Source: Dehalococcoides mccartyi CG5
Lineage (GTDB): Bacteria > Chloroflexota > Dehalococcoidia > Dehalococcoidales > Dehalococcoidaceae
NCBI RefSeq assembly: GCF_000830885.1
Contig: NZ_CP006951.1
Coordinates: 434,001 to 498,000, forward strand
Length of the DNA stretch: 64,000 nt
Direction of reading: 5' to 3'
Under the pieces are notes generated by a model. The model was not told where the DNA came from. It did not search any database and saw nothing but the letters and a program-made list of their open reading frames with translations. Below are positions 17,130-27,600 of the stretch, piece after piece. Every line of letters begins with the position of its first letter. Within the stretch, counting starts at the first letter, position 1. Both the position numbers and the translations under genes were made by a program.

Positions 17130-18218
17130 TTAACTCCTGAAACCTGCCTTGGGCAGGGCTAATTTAAGGTTATCCAGTGTAACTTTAATATCATTTTCAG
17201 TTACCCAGCCCAGATGGCCGATACGGAAAATCTTGCCTTCCAGAGGGCCCTGTCCGCCGGCCAGTACGGTGTTATATTCTTCCCGCATTATCTTTAAGAG
17301 CTTCTTTACATCCAGCCCCTCAGTGGCCACAATGGCGGTCACGGTGTTGGATGCGTATTTCTCTTCGGCAAGCAGGGTCAACCCCAGTTCCTTGACGCTC
17401 TTGCGGGTAAAGTCTGCAATTTTCTGGTGGCGTTTGAAGATATTCTGCATACCCTCTTTTTCCATCATAATTAGAGCTGTATGCAAAGCTACAATAACTG
17501 AAACACAAGGAGTCCAGGGTGTCTGGCCTTTTTCAATGCTGGCTTTGTGTTTGGCCAGATCCCAGTAGAAACGGGGCATCTTGGATTCGGCATTGGCCTT
17601 CCATGCTTCAGGGCTGACGGAAATAAAAGCCAAACCCGGGGGAACCATCCAGCCTTTTTGTGAGCCGGAAACAACTACGTCACAACCCCATTCATCAACC
17701 GGCAGGTTGATGGAACTGAGGCTGGAAATGGCATCTACCAGCAGCAATTTGCCGGCGCCCTTGATTACAGATGCCAGAGGCTTAAGGTCATTGGTAATAC
17801 CGGTGGAGGTTTCGTTGTGGGTAACCAGCACCGCTTTTATTTCGGGGTGTTCGGTCAAGGCTTTTTTAACCAAAGCCGGGTCTGCCGCTTTGCCCTGCTC
17901 AAAATTCAGGGCAATTATTTTAGCCCCGAAAATGGAAGCAATCTTGGCAAAACGTTCGCCGAATACGCCTATGGAAACGCTAAGTACGGTATCACCGGGG
18001 GACAAAAAGTTGACAGCCGCGGCCTCAAGGCCGCCGGTACCTGAGCCAGTGAGCACCAAGACATCATTTTTAGTCTGGAAGAAATACTTCAGTTTTTCAG
18101 CTACCTCTTTCATGATAGCGGCCATTTCGGGTCCGCGATGGTTTATCATCTGTTGGCCCATGGCTTTTAAGACTTCTTCAGGACAGGGGGTAGGTCCGGG
18201 AATTCTCAGGTTTTGCAT
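17130..18218 (-). CDS. Class V aminotransferase (serine-pyruvate/alanine-glyoxylate type)
   Basis: The 362-residue PLP enzyme belongs to the alanine-glyoxylate/serine-pyruvate branch of class V. The start RIPGPTPCPEEVLKAMGQQM is typical, TGSGTGGLEAA binds the phosphate, and LLVDAISSLSS carries the Asp that contacts the pyridine nitrogen. The Schiff-base lysine is in SGSQKGW (about 192-198). Because it is immediately upstream of serA and no phosphoserine aminotransferase is seen here, it may act as the serine-pathway transaminase, as proposed for similar serA-linked enzymes. Direct serine-pyruvate or serine-glyoxylate transamination is the alternative. AAAGGAG lies just upstream of the ATG. 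Confidence 0.9.
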   Translation of the reverse strand: MQNLRIPGPTPCPEEVLKAMGQQMINHRGPEMAAIMKEVAEKLKYFFQTKNDVLVLTGSGTGGLEAAAVNFLSPGDTVLSVSIGVFGERFAKIASIFGAKIIALNFEQGKAADPALVKKALTEHPEIKAVLVTHNETSTGITNDLKPLASVIKGAGKLLLVDAISSLSSINLPVDEWGCDVVVSGSQKGWMVPPGLAFISVSPEAWKANAESKMPRFYWDLAKHKASIEKGQTPWTPCVSVIVALHTALIMMEKEGMQNIFKRHQKIADFTRKSVKELGLTLLAEEKYASNTVTAIVATEGLDVKKLLKIMREEYNTVLAGGQGPLEGKIFRIGHLGWVTENDIKVTLDNLKLALPKAGFRS

Positions 18219-18245
18219 ACTGGCTCCTTTTTTAATATTACCTTT

Positions 18246-18273
18246 AGTATATAAAAAATATTACTTTTAGCAA
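18246..18273 (-). promoter_or_regulatory. Promoter of the aminotransferase-serA-pdxT operon
   Basis: On the minus strand TTGCTA, 16 bases and TATACT are followed by an AAAGGAG ribosome site. It lies in the 59-base gap after tyrS. Confidence 0.6.
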
Positions 18274-18277
18274 AATT

Positions 18278-19468
18278 TTAAATAGCTTTGGAGTAACGTC
18301 TCTTGCCGGCTTTTATTATGTCTCCGCATTTTACAGGAGTATTTTGGTCAGATATTTTTTCGGAATTTATTTCTACGGCACCCTGTTCAAGCAGGCGGCG
18401 GGCTTCGCTTTTACTTTTAGCCAGACCTGAAAGGATAATAAAATCTATTACACCAGTGTTTTGCCCGTTTTCCAGACGGCATTCCGGCATATCTTCCGGT
18501 ATCTCGCCCCGCTGTACCACCCGGGTAAACCGGGCATCAGCCTCCTGGGCGGCAGTTGCGTTATAAAGCTGGGTTAGCAGCTCACTGGCAAGGCGTTTTT
18601 TAAGTATCATGGGGTTTACCTGCCCGTTTTCCATCTGAGCCTTGAAATCGGCTATTTCTTGGTCGGGTATATCCGTTACCAGTTCAAAATACTGGAGTAT
18701 CAGTTCATCCGGAATAGACATGCACTTGCCGAATATCTCTGACGGGTCTTCGGCTACGCCTATGTAGTTACCTAGGCTTTTGCTCATTTTGTGGACGCCG
18801 TCAGTACCTACCAGTATTGGCACCATAAGTACCTGCTGAGGTTTCTGCCCCACCATTTCCTGAAGCTCTCTGCCTACCAGCAGGTTAAATTTCTGGTCTG
18901 TACCCCCGAACTCCACGTCAGACTTCACCATTACGGAGTCATAGGCCTGAAGCATGGGGTAGAGCAGTTCGGTTACGCTGATGGGTTTGCCGGCGGCATA
19001 TCTCTTGGCAAAGTCATCTCTGGCCAGCATTTGGGCTACGGTGAATTTGGAAGAAAGGCGGACTACGTCTTCCAGTTTAAAATTGCCGTACCATTCGCTC
19101 TGCCAGCGGACTTCGGTTTTATCTTTATCTACAATCTTGAAAAACTGTTCCAGATAGGTTTTGGCGTTTGCCTTTACCTGTTCGGCTGAAAGCATGGGGC
19201 GGGTGACGGATGCACCCGAAGGGTCACCAATCTGGGCTGTCCAGTCTCCCACTATCAAGACTACCTGATGCCCCAAATCCTGAAGCTGGCGAAGTTTCCG
19301 CAGGGCTACCATATGCCCCAGATGAATGTCAGGTGAACTGGGGTCAAAGCCTTCTTTAAGGCGGAGTTTACGTCCCGAAAGGAGTAGTTTTTTAAAATCT
19401 TCTTCTACAATTACTTCGGCTACACCACGTTTTAAAATCTGGTCTATCTGGTTTTCAGATTGGTTCAT
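18278..19468 (-). CDS. tyrS: Tyrosyl-tRNA synthetase
   Basis: TyrS charges tRNA-Tyr. The 396-residue protein is a class I synthetase with the HIGH-type motif in PDIHLGHMVALRKL (about 44-57) and KMSKS further along (GVHKMSKSLGNYIG). A C-terminal S4 RNA-binding domain (SGLAKSKSEARRLLEQGAVE) completes it. The short substrate loop LLYPMLQAYDSV fits the TyrZ-like group found in many anaerobes. It is the second gene of a ribF-tyrS unit, with six bases between them. Confidence 0.97.
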   Translation of the reverse strand: MNQSENQIDQILKRGVAEVIVEEDFKKLLLSGRKLRLKEGFDPSSPDIHLGHMVALRKLRQLQDLGHQVVLIVGDWTAQIGDPSGASVTRPMLSAEQVKANAKTYLEQFFKIVDKDKTEVRWQSEWYGNFKLEDVVRLSSKFTVAQMLARDDFAKRYAAGKPISVTELLYPMLQAYDSVMVKSDVEFGGTDQKFNLLVGRELQEMVGQKPQQVLMVPILVGTDGVHKMSKSLGNYIGVAEDPSEIFGKCMSIPDELILQYFELVTDIPDQEIADFKAQMENGQVNPMILKKRLASELLTQLYNATAAQEADARFTRVVQRGEIPEDMPECRLENGQNTGVIDFIILSGLAKSKSEARRLLEQGAVEINSEKISDQNTPVKCGDIIKAGKRRYSKAI

Positions 19469-19474
19469 TCGGTA

Positions 19475-20392
19475 TTACCTCAGTATGTCTCTGGCTTTTA
19501 ATATATCAACTGAAATTTGGGCTTTCAGGGCTTCGGCATTTGCAAAACAGACTTCGGAACGCAAAAACTCCACAAATTCCACTTTAAGGGTTTGTCCTTT
19601 TATGTCTCCCTTGAAATCCAGCAGGTGAACCTCAAGGCGGTGTTCCTCCTGCCCGAAGGTGGGGCATGAGCCTATATTTGCTACGGCTTTATATTCTTTT
19701 TCAGCTAGAAAGGCTTTGGCGGCGTAAACACCGTCTGCCGGCAGAGCCAGATAACCGGGCAGGGTAAGATTGGCGGTAGGAAATCCCAACTTTGTACCCC
19801 GGTTGGCGCCGCTTTGGACAGTCCCGCGCAGGTGGTAGTTCCTCCCCAGCATCAGCCGGGCTTTGGTAACATTGCCTGTCCTTAGCGCTTGGCGTATAGC
19901 AGTAGAGCTGACTATCTGGTTTTCTATGACCACCGGGGATACCACTGAAACGCTGAAATCCATAATATGGCTCAGCCGCCGCAGGGCGGTAGCATCTCCG
20001 GCTCGGTTTCTGCCCAAGGCAAAGTCTGAACCCACTACAATACCCTGCATGCGCAGATGGTCCAGCAGGTATCCCACAAAATCAGTGGCGCATATCTCGG
20101 CAATCTCAGGGGTGAAAGAAAGCATTATTATACGGTCAAGCCCCATCTGCTCTAGTGCCAGATTACGTTCTTCTAAACTTAATATTAGTTTTATATCGTC
20201 CTGGCCGAGTACTTTGCTGGGGTGATCCTTGAAGGTGATAAGGCAGCTTTGTAAATTGCGTTCTTTAGCCTGTTTTTTAAGCTCATTTATAAGGTGCTGA
20301 TGACCCAGATGGACACCATCAAAAACGCCTATGGTAATAAGGGTATCCTGGTCTGAGGCGTGGAGGATAAGTTCTTCTTCCAGGAGTGTCAT
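19475..20392 (-). CDS. ribF: Bifunctional riboflavin kinase/FMN adenylyltransferase RibF
   Basis: RibF phosphorylates riboflavin to FMN and adenylates FMN to FAD. The N-terminal nucleotidyl-transferase domain has GVFDGVHLGHQHLI and the SSTAIRQAL motif, and the C-terminal kinase domain has GANRGTKLGFPTANL. The protein is about 305 residues, the normal size. Two starts are possible, a TTG at 20404 directly abutting AGAGG, and the ATG at 20392, which I preferred. A promoter and a hairpin lie in the roughly 100-base leader. FMN riboswitches often precede riboflavin genes, but I could not recognise the RFN core here. Confidence 0.95.
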   Translation of the reverse strand: MTLLEEELILHASDQDTLITIGVFDGVHLGHQHLINELKKQAKERNLQSCLITFKDHPSKVLGQDDIKLILSLEERNLALEQMGLDRIIMLSFTPEIAEICATDFVGYLLDHLRMQGIVVGSDFALGRNRAGDATALRRLSHIMDFSVSVVSPVVIENQIVSSTAIRQALRTGNVTKARLMLGRNYHLRGTVQSGANRGTKLGFPTANLTLPGYLALPADGVYAAKAFLAEKEYKAVANIGSCPTFGQEEHRLEVHLLDFKGDIKGQTLKVEFVEFLRSEVCFANAEALKAQISVDILKARDILR

Positions 20393-20445
20393 AAAAGTTT
20401 CCAACCTCTTGCTAAATATTTCGTTTTAATATCTGATAAAGAAAA

Positions 20446-20472
20446 AGGGGCTTTCCGCAATATGAAACCCCT
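20446..20472 (-). terminator. Terminator-like hairpin in the ribF leader
   Basis: On the minus strand AGGGGTTTC, eight bases, GAAA-G-CCCCT and then TTTTC make an intrinsic-terminator shape with one bulged base. It lies downstream of the predicted ribF promoter and about 50 bases before the ATG, so it would act as an attenuator. Confidence 0.5.
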
Positions 20473-20500
20473 GCCAAAAAATAACTTTTAAACCTGATTT

Positions 20501-20529
20501 ATACTAACACAAGGCTATATATACGTCAA
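20501..20529 (-). promoter_or_regulatory. Promoter of ribF-tyrS
   Basis: On the minus strand TTGACG, 17 bases and TAGTAT predict a transcript starting near 20494 and a leader of about 100 bases. Confidence 0.6.
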
Positions 20530-20638
20530 TTTTGTTATATATATAAGGAATATAAGGGTGCAAATAAAATATTTTTGGGCGGGGGACTTTATTCTGGCAA
20601 ACCGGGCTATTTATGTTACATAAAAAATGGTATAATAC

Positions 20639-20667
20639 TTGACAAACTGTGTTTACAGGAGTACCAT
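20639..20667 (+). promoter_or_regulatory. Promoter of rpoB-rpoC
   Basis: TTGACA, 17 bases and TACCAT lie about 130 bases before rpoB. A TATAAT at 20631 is an alternative -10 box with a poor -35. The fit at -10 is moderate. Confidence 0.5.
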
Positions 20668-20674
20668 TATTATT

Positions 20675-20798
20675 TGCAAATTATGCCTCCAAAAAAAATG
20701 TCAAACCAAAAACAACAAGTTTTTCTTCTAGCCGCATTATTGTGCGCTTTCGTTTTTTAGCGCAACGACGTCCCTTGAGATTATAATAAGGAGCAAAC
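20675..20798 (+). promoter_or_regulatory. Long untranslated leader of rpoB
   Basis: About 120 bases separate the predicted start of transcription from the rpoB ATG. The leader contains a 6-bp hairpin (TGCGCT at 20743-20748 with AGCGCA at 20759-20764) whose loop ends in T6, and ends with AAGGAG six bases before the ATG. Such leaders often carry control sites for RNA polymerase subunits. Confidence 0.4.
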
Positions 20799-23700
20799 AT
20801 GGTATCTATGTTACCGAAGGCCGACGCCGCCACTGGTGTAATCCGCAAATCTTATGCCCAACTACCCGAGGTTGTCAATGTACCTAACCTGATAGAGATG
20901 CAGTTGCAGTCTTTTGTCTGGTTTCAAGAGGAGGGTCTCCGTGAGCTGATTGAGGAGATTTCTCCCATCAAAGACTTCGTGGGTAACAGGCTGGAGCTGG
21001 AATTCATAGGCTACGAATTCAGAGAGCCCCGTTTATCCGAATACGAATGCACCCAGCGTGACCAGACCTACTCTGTACCCCTGTACGTAAAGGCCAGGTT
21101 GATTGTAAAAACTACCGGTGAAATCAAAGAACCCTTTGATTTGTTCTTTGGGGATATTCCCCTTATGACCGCCTTGGGTACATTTATCACCAGCGGTACC
21201 GAACGGGTAGTGGTCAGCCAGCTGCTGCGTTCACCGGGTGTCTACTTTACCATTTCAGATGACCCGGCAACCGGCCGTCCCCTCTGCCATACCAACCTTA
21301 TTCCCAGCAGGGGTGCTTGGCTTGAATTTGAAACTTCCAACCGTGATGTTATTTCAGTAAAGATTGACGGACGCCGCAAGATTCCCGTCAGCACCCTGTT
21401 GCGTGCCATAGGTTATTCCGATGATCTGGATATTTTAAACCTGTTTGAGGTTATTGATAATGACCCCGAACGCCACTATATCCAGTCCAGTATTGACCGT
21501 GATCCCCTGGTAAAAGATGAGATTAGTGCCCTTATCGATATTTACAGCCGCTTGCGTCCAGGTGATCCGCCAAACGCGGATAACGCCCGCAAACTTATTA
21601 ATGAAATGTTCTTTGACCCCCAGCACTATGATCTGGGCAAGGTAGGCCGTTACAAGGTTAACCGCCGTCTGGAATTGCCTTCCCGTGAGGTAGGTGAAAA
21701 CCGTGCCCTTACCCGTGAAGACATAGTAGCCATTATCCAGCGGATTATCATGGTCAATAACGGCCAGGATACTCCGGATGATATTGACCATTTGGGCAAC
21801 CGAAGAATCCGCACTGTAGGTGAACTTGTTCAAAACCAGTTCCGCATAGGGCTGGTGCGTTTGGAAAGAGTTGCCCGTGAACGGATGAGCATTGTTAATC
21901 TGGAAATGGTTACACCCAGTGCTCTGGTTAATATCCGCCCTGTGGTTTCAGCCGTTAAGGAGTTCTTTGGCGGTTCACAGCTTTCCCAGTTTATGGATCA
22001 GACTAACCCTCTGGCTGAAATAACCAATAAACGCCGTCTGTCTGCCATGGGCCCCGGCGGTCTTTCCCGCGAGAGGGCCGGCTTTGATGTTCGTGATGTT
22101 CACTACTCTCATTACGGGCGTATCTGTCCCATTGAGACACCTGAAGGCCCGAACATTGGTCTTATCGGTTCTCTGGCTACCTATAGCCGGATTAACCGCT
22201 ACGGCTTTGTGGAGACCCCTTACCGCAAGGTTTATTCAAAACTGAAAAATAATGATAAAAAACTGGTTGGTCTTAAACTGAAGATTGAAATCAGTGAAAA
22301 AGGCAAAGTACTGGCGGCTGCCGGCAGTACAATCAGCGAAGACAGTTTCAAGCTTATTTCAAAGCTGCCTGAGTGTGATATTTCGGTTATGCCTTTTGTG
22401 TCTGCCGAAGTCAAATATATGCCTGCAGACGAAGAAGATCGCTATATAATTGCTCAGGCTAATACCCGTTTGGACGAGAAGGGCTATTTCCTTGATGACA
22501 GGATTGAAGCCCGTTCGGCTGAAAGATATGTGGTAGAGCCCCCAGATAAGATTGATTATATGGATGTTTCGCCCAAGCAGATCTTCAGTGTAGCGGCTTC
22601 GCTCATTCCCTTCCTTGAGCATGATGATGCTAACCGTGCCCTTATGGGTGCGAATATGCAACGCCAGGCTGTGCCTTTGCTTCGGGCTGAGGCACCTATG
22701 GTGGCTACAGGTATGGAACGTGAAGCGGCCAGATACTCCGGTCAGGTCATCTTTGCCAAACATGCCGGTGTAGCCAGTTCGGTTACCAGTGAAAAAATAA
22801 TAATCCGTACCGCCGAAGGCGGACACGATGAATACCTGCTGAAGAAATTTGTTCGTACCAATCAGGGTACCTGCATAAATCAGCATGCCATTATAAACAA
22901 GGGGCAGAAGATAGCAGCCGGGCAGGTACTGGCTGACAGCTCTGCCACTGAAAACGGCGAACTGGCTTTGGGGCAAAACTGTGTGGTGGCCTTTATGAGC
23001 TGGCAGGGTTTCAACTATGAAGATGCCATTATCCTTAGTGAACGGCTGGTACGTGAAGATGCCTTTACCTCCATTCACATTACCAAGCACGAACTTGAAG
23101 CTCGTGATACCAAACTGGGTGTTGAAGAAATAACCCGTGATATTCCTAACGTAGGTGAAGAAAGCCTGCGCGAATTGGATGAAGACGGTATTATCCGCAT
23201 AGGGGCTGAAGTTGGCCCTGACGATATTCTGGTTGGTAAGATCACCCCCAAGGGTGAAACCGAACTTTCAGCTGAAGAAAAATTGCTTAGGGCTATCTTC
23301 GGCGAAAAAGCCCGCGAAGTTAAAGACACTTCACTCCGTATGCCTCATGGTGAATGGGGCAAGGTTATAAATGTAAGGATTTTCTCCCGTGACAGCGGTG
23401 ATGACCTGCCTGCCAGAGTTAATAAATGGGTACAGGTCTGGGTTGCCCAGAAACGCAAGGTTTCAGTGGGTGACAAACTGGCCGGCCGCCATGGCAACAA
23501 GGGTGTTATATCCATAATTGCCCCGGTAGAAGATATGCCTTACCTGCCTGACGGCACTCCGGTGGACGTGGTTTTGAACCCCATCGGCGTACCTTCACGC
23601 ATGAACCTGGGGCAGATTCTAGAAACTCATCTGGGCTGGGCAGGGCATCTGCTGGGCTTTAGGGTGGCCACCCCCGTATTTGACGGTGCCGATGATACTG

Positions 23701-24620
23701 TAATTGAAGACGCTTTGGCCCGTTCTTGGCTCTCTGCCAAGGCCGGTGCAATAGATATGAGCCCTGAAAACAAACGTCCCAGTGCAGACGCTCACAAGGC
23801 TATAGAGTGGATAAAACAGCAGGGCTTTGACGGCAAGAAAATATTTGATGAAAAGCACCCCGGTCTGGCCAAGGAAGTCAGCCTTAAGCTTTGGCTTAAG
23901 GATATGGGTGTAGATGCCTCCGCTTTAAGCGGGGCTGAACTGGAAAAGAAAGCTTACGACGTAAGCAGCCAAAGCCGCTTGCCTTCGCCTATTGTGGGTA
24001 AATCAGTGTTGCGTGACGGTCGTACCGGCGAAACTTTTGACCAGCCGGTAACCGTAGGCAATATGTATATCCTTAAACTTATCCATCTGGTGGAAGACAA
24101 GGTACATGCCCGTGCTACCGGTCCTTACTCACTCATCAGCCAGCAGCCTCTGGGCGGCAAAGCCCAGTTCGGCGGCCAGCGCTTCGGTGAAATGGAAGTT
24201 TGGGCTATGTACGCTTACGGTACGGCTCATAACCTTCAGGAAATGCTGACTATCAAGTCAGACGATATTGCCGGACGTGCCAAGGCTTATGAATCCATAG
24301 TAAAGGGTGAGGATGTGCTCCAGCCCGGTGTACCCGAATCCTTCAAGGTATTGGTAAAAGAACTGCAGAGCCTGGGGCTGGCAGTTGAAGTAATAAATGA
24401 AGAAGTCAAAATTGCTCCATCTGAAAAGGTGTCCTCTTTAAATGAGGGAAACTTGCCGGCGAGTGATGAGATTTCTGCCGAAATACTTCCTGAAACTTTG
24501 TATGCCAATACAGAGGATATCAGTGAAGATTCCATGATGTCGGTAATAGATGCCGATGACCAAGATTTGGTAGTGTCATCAAATGATGAAGAGGTATCCG
24601 AAAACGATGAACGAAGTTAA
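20799..24620 (+). CDS. rpoB: DNA-directed RNA polymerase subunit beta
   Basis: This is the beta subunit of RNA polymerase, 1273 residues. Recognisable parts are the N-terminal protrusion/lobe ([19 protein letters not shown]), the rifampicin region ([15 protein letters not shown], then [21 protein letters not shown]) and the C-terminal clamp with [18 protein letters not shown]. The rif-region residues look wild type. After the conserved end (near [15 protein letters not shown]) the protein has an acidic, low-complexity tail of about 80 residues. The ATG has AAGGAG six bases upstream. rplJ and rplL are not adjacent. The stop overlaps the start of rpoC. Confidence 0.99.
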   Translation: MVSMLPKADAATGVIRKSYAQLPEVVNVPNLIEMQLQSFVWFQEEGLRELIEEISPIKDFVGNRLELEFIGYEFREPRLSEYECTQRDQTYSVPLYVKARLIVKTTGEIKEPFDLFFGDIPLMTALGTFITSGTERVVVSQLLRSPGVYFTISDDPATGRPLCHTNLIPSRGAWLEFETSNRDVISVKIDGRRKIPVSTLLRAIGYSDDLDILNLFEVIDNDPERHYIQSSIDRDPLVKDEISALIDIYSRLRPGDPPNADNARKLINEMFFDPQHYDLGKVGRYKVNRRLELPSREVGENRALTREDIVAIIQRIIMVNNGQDTPDDIDHLGNRRIRTVGELVQNQFRIGLVRLERVARERMSIVNLEMVTPSALVNIRPVVSAVKEFFGGSQLSQFMDQTNPLAEITNKRRLSAMGPGGLSRERAGFDVRDVHYSHYGRICPIETPEGPNIGLIGSLATYSRINRYGFVETPYRKVYSKLKNNDKKLVGLKLKIEISEKGKVLAAAGSTISEDSFKLISKLPECDISVMPFVSAEVKYMPADEEDRYIIAQANTRLDEKGYFLDDRIEARSAERYVVEPPDKIDYMDVSPKQIFSVAASLIPFLEHDDANRALMGANMQRQAVPLLRAEAPMVATGMEREAARYSGQVIFAKHAGVASSVTSEKIIIRTAEGGHDEYLLKKFVRTNQGTCINQHAIINKGQKIAAGQVLADSSATENGELALGQNCVVAFMSWQGFNYEDAIILSERLVREDAFTSIHITKHELEARDTKLGVEEITRDIPNVGEESLRELDEDGIIRIGAEVGPDDILVGKITPKGETELSAEEKLLRAIFGEKAREVKDTSLRMPHGEWGKVINVRIFSRDSGDDLPARVNKWVQVWVAQKRKVSVGDKLAGRHGNKGVISIIAPVEDMPYLPDGTPVDVVLNPIGVPSRMNLGQILETHLGWAGHLLGFRVATPVFDGADDTVIEDALARSWLSAKAGAIDMSPENKRPSADAHKAIEWIKQQGFDGKKIFDEKHPGLAKEVSLKLWLKDMGVDASALSGAELEKKAYDVSSQSRLPSPIVGKSVLRDGRTGETFDQPVTVGNMYILKLIHLVEDKVHARATGPYSLISQQPLGGKAQFGGQRFGEMEVWAMYAYGTAHNLQEMLTIKSDDIAGRAKAYESIVKGEDVLQPGVPESFKVLVKELQSLGLAVEVINEEVKIAPSEKVSSLNEGNLPASDEISAEILPETLYANTEDISEDSMMSVIDADDQDLVVSSNDEEVSENDERS

Positions 24621-27600
24621 CGATTTTGATGCTATACGGATTTCACTGGCTTCCCCTGACCAGATAAGAAGCTGGTCTTATGGTGAGGTTACCAAACCTG
24701 AAACCATAAACTACCGTACTTTGAAACCGGAGCGGGATGGTTTATTCTGTGAGCGCATTTTTGGCCCGATCAAGGACTTTGAGTGTGCCTGCGGCAAGTA
24801 CAAACGTATCCGCTACAAGGGTATTATCTGTGACAAGTGCGGCGTGGAGATTGCCCGTGCCAAGGTACGGCGTGAACGGATGGGGCATATTGAATTGGCT
24901 TGTCCGGTAGGCCATATCTGGTTTACCCGCGGCATTCCCAGCCGGGTTGGCTTGCTGCTTAACCTTTCTACCCGCAGTCTTGAAAGGATAATTTATTATT
25001 CGCATTTCATTATCACTGCGGTAAATGATGATGCCCGTGAAAAGGCTATCAAAGACCTTGAGGTTATCTCATCCCAGAGGGTAGCAGACAAGGGCAGTGA
25101 AGTAGATACTCGGGTAGCCCAAATGGAAGCTGAAGATGCTACTGTTGAAGCTATAAACCAGATTCGCCGTGACTTCTCAACCGAACGAGAGCAAATGGAA
25201 GAAGATATCCAGTTGCTTATAGACCAGCTGAAAGACCTGCAAAAGGGCAATCTGCTGACCGAAAACCAGTATTACGAACTGAAACAACGTTTCAGCAATG
25301 TTTTTGAGGCATCTATGGGTGCTGAAGCCCTGCTGAAACTACTTTCATATATTGATATGGACAAGGAACGGAGCAAACTTATTCAGGAAACCCGCTCCAC
25401 TTCCGGCCAGCGCCGCAAAAAGGCCGGCAAACAACTCCAGCTGGTAGAAGCCTTCCGCCGCTCCAGCAACAAACCTGAATGGATGATAATGACTGTTCTG
25501 CCGGTACTGCCGCCAGACCTTCGTCCCATGGTTCAGCTTGATGGCGGCCGTTTTGCCACCAGTGACCTGAATGACCTTTACAGAAGGGTTATTAACCGTA
25601 ACAACCGTCTCCAGCACCTGATGGAAATCGGGGCACCGGAGATTATTATCCGCAACGAAAAGCGCATGCTTCAGGAAGCGGTAGATTCGCTTATTGATAA
25701 CGGACGCCGAGGCAAGAGTGTAGCTGTAAATGGTGACCACAAGGCCAAATCCCTTTCCGACCTGCTTCGCGGCAAACAGGGACGCTTCCGCCAGAACCTG
25801 CTAGGTAAACGGGTTGATTACTCTGGTCGTTCTGTTATCGTGGTAGGGCCTTCACTCAAGCTTTCACAGTGCGGTTTGCCCCGCCGTATGGCGCTGGAGC
25901 TGTTTAAGCCCTTTGTCATGCACCGTCTGGTACGGGATGGGTTAGCCCCCAATATCAAGAGTGCCCGCCGTTTGGTAGAGCGCGCCCGCCCGGAGGTTTA
26001 TGATATTTTGGAAGAGGTAGTCAAGGACAGGCCGGTTCTGTTGAACCGTGCTCCTACTTTGCATCGCCTTAGTATCCAGGCCTTTGAACCGGTACTTATA
26101 GACGGCAGCGCCCTCAGGCTTCACCCGCTGGTCTGTTCAGCCTTTAATGCTGACTTTGACGGTGACCAGATGGCTGTCCACGTGCCTCTTTCCAAAGCGG
26201 CCGTGAAGGAAGCCCGGGAAACCATGCTTTCTATTCATAATATGATGCTTCCCTCCAGTGGTGAACCGGTAGTATCTCCCAGCCTTGACATGGTCTTTGG
26301 CTGTTACTACCTGACCACCACTCGTCCGGGTGCCAAGGGTGAGGGTAAAATATTCGGTGACTTTGAAGAAGCCAAACGTTATTATGAAATGGGCATCATT
26401 GACCTGCGGGCTATTATCAAAGTCCGGGACGGCAAGGGTAATATGCTGGAAACCACTACTGGGCGGATTATCTTTAATGATGTCTTGCCCAAGGCTGTAG
26501 AGTTCCAGAATATGGATATACCCAAATCCGCCATTAAAAAGATTATCGGACGCTGTTACAAGATACTTTCCAGCCAGGATATGGCTGTCATGCTGGACAA
26601 GATAAAAGAACTGGGTTTCAAATTTGCTACCAGTTCCGGTATTTCCATCGCCATGAGTGATATTTCAGTACCGCGTGAAAAAACCAAGCTGGTAGCCGCC
26701 GCTGATGAGCGGACTGCCATTGCCGAAGGTCAGTTTGCCCGCGGCCTTATCACCGAGGACGAACGCTACAACAGTATTATTGAAACATGGATGGAAACTA
26801 CTGACCGCATTACTGATGCTATTCAGGCGGGCTTTGACAAACAGGGTTCTGTTTACATGATGGCTAACTCTGGTGCCAAGGGTAATATTTCCCAGATACG
26901 CCAGATGGCTGGTCTGCGCGGTCTTATGACTAACCCTTCCGGCCGTATCATTGACTTCCCCATCAAGTCTTCCCTGCGTGAAGGTTTGACAGCCCTGGAG
27001 TACTTCATATCCACCCATGGTGCCCGTAAGGGTTTGGCGGATACCGCTTTGCGTACTTCTGGTTCAGGTTACCTGACTCGCCGCCTTATAGACGTAACTC
27101 AGGATGTTATTATTCTTCAGGAAGACTGCGGTACTGCAAACGGCACCTGGATTATAGAACCCAAAGAAAAGGGTATGTTGCCGCCGCTGGTTGACCGCAT
27201 ACTTGGCCGCTGGACGGCTCATAATGTGGTTCACCCCCAGACTGGCGAAATTATCGTGGATAACAATGAAGAGATTGATGAAATCAAGGCTAAGGCTATC
27301 GGCGAAGCCGGTATTACCGAGGTATTTGTACGCTCTCCTCTTACCTGTGAGTCCACTCATGGCATGTGCCGCCGCTGCTACGGGCGTGATCTTGGTCGTG
27401 TTCGTCTGGTAGATATGAATACCGCAGTCGGTATTATTGCCGCCCAGAGTATCGGTGAACCCGGTACCCAGCTGACACTTCGTACCTTCCACACCGGCGG
27501 TGTGGTAGGCGTAGATATCACTACCGGTCTTCCCAGAGTTGAAGAGCTCTTTGAGGCCCGTCCGCCCAAAGTTCAGTCCATTATCTCCGAGATAGACGGT

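Larger units (their letters stand above)
20405..20798. other. Divergent control region between ribF and rpoB
   Basis: This 394-base AT-rich gap is the longest in the window without a gene. It holds a minus-strand promoter and leader hairpin for ribF and a plus-strand promoter and long leader for rpoB, listed separately. In the middle (about 20530-20638) I see only AT-rich sequence with a TATAAT at 20631. A 61-codon frame at 20575-20760 crosses the promoter and is not convincing as a gene. Confidence 0.7.

Noticed and set aside
20405-20500. FMN riboswitch before ribF
   Set aside because: The conserved RFN element could not be recognised in the roughly 100-base leader, which is also shorter than a full FMN aptamer plus expression platform.
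20575-20760. A 61-codon frame upstream of rpoB
   Set aside because: It spans the promoter and leader, and the translation shows no conserved pattern.
22359-23090. A 243-codon minus-strand frame within rpoB
   Set aside because: It mirrors rpoB, has no ribosome site or known motif, and long antisense frames are expected opposite well-conserved genes.
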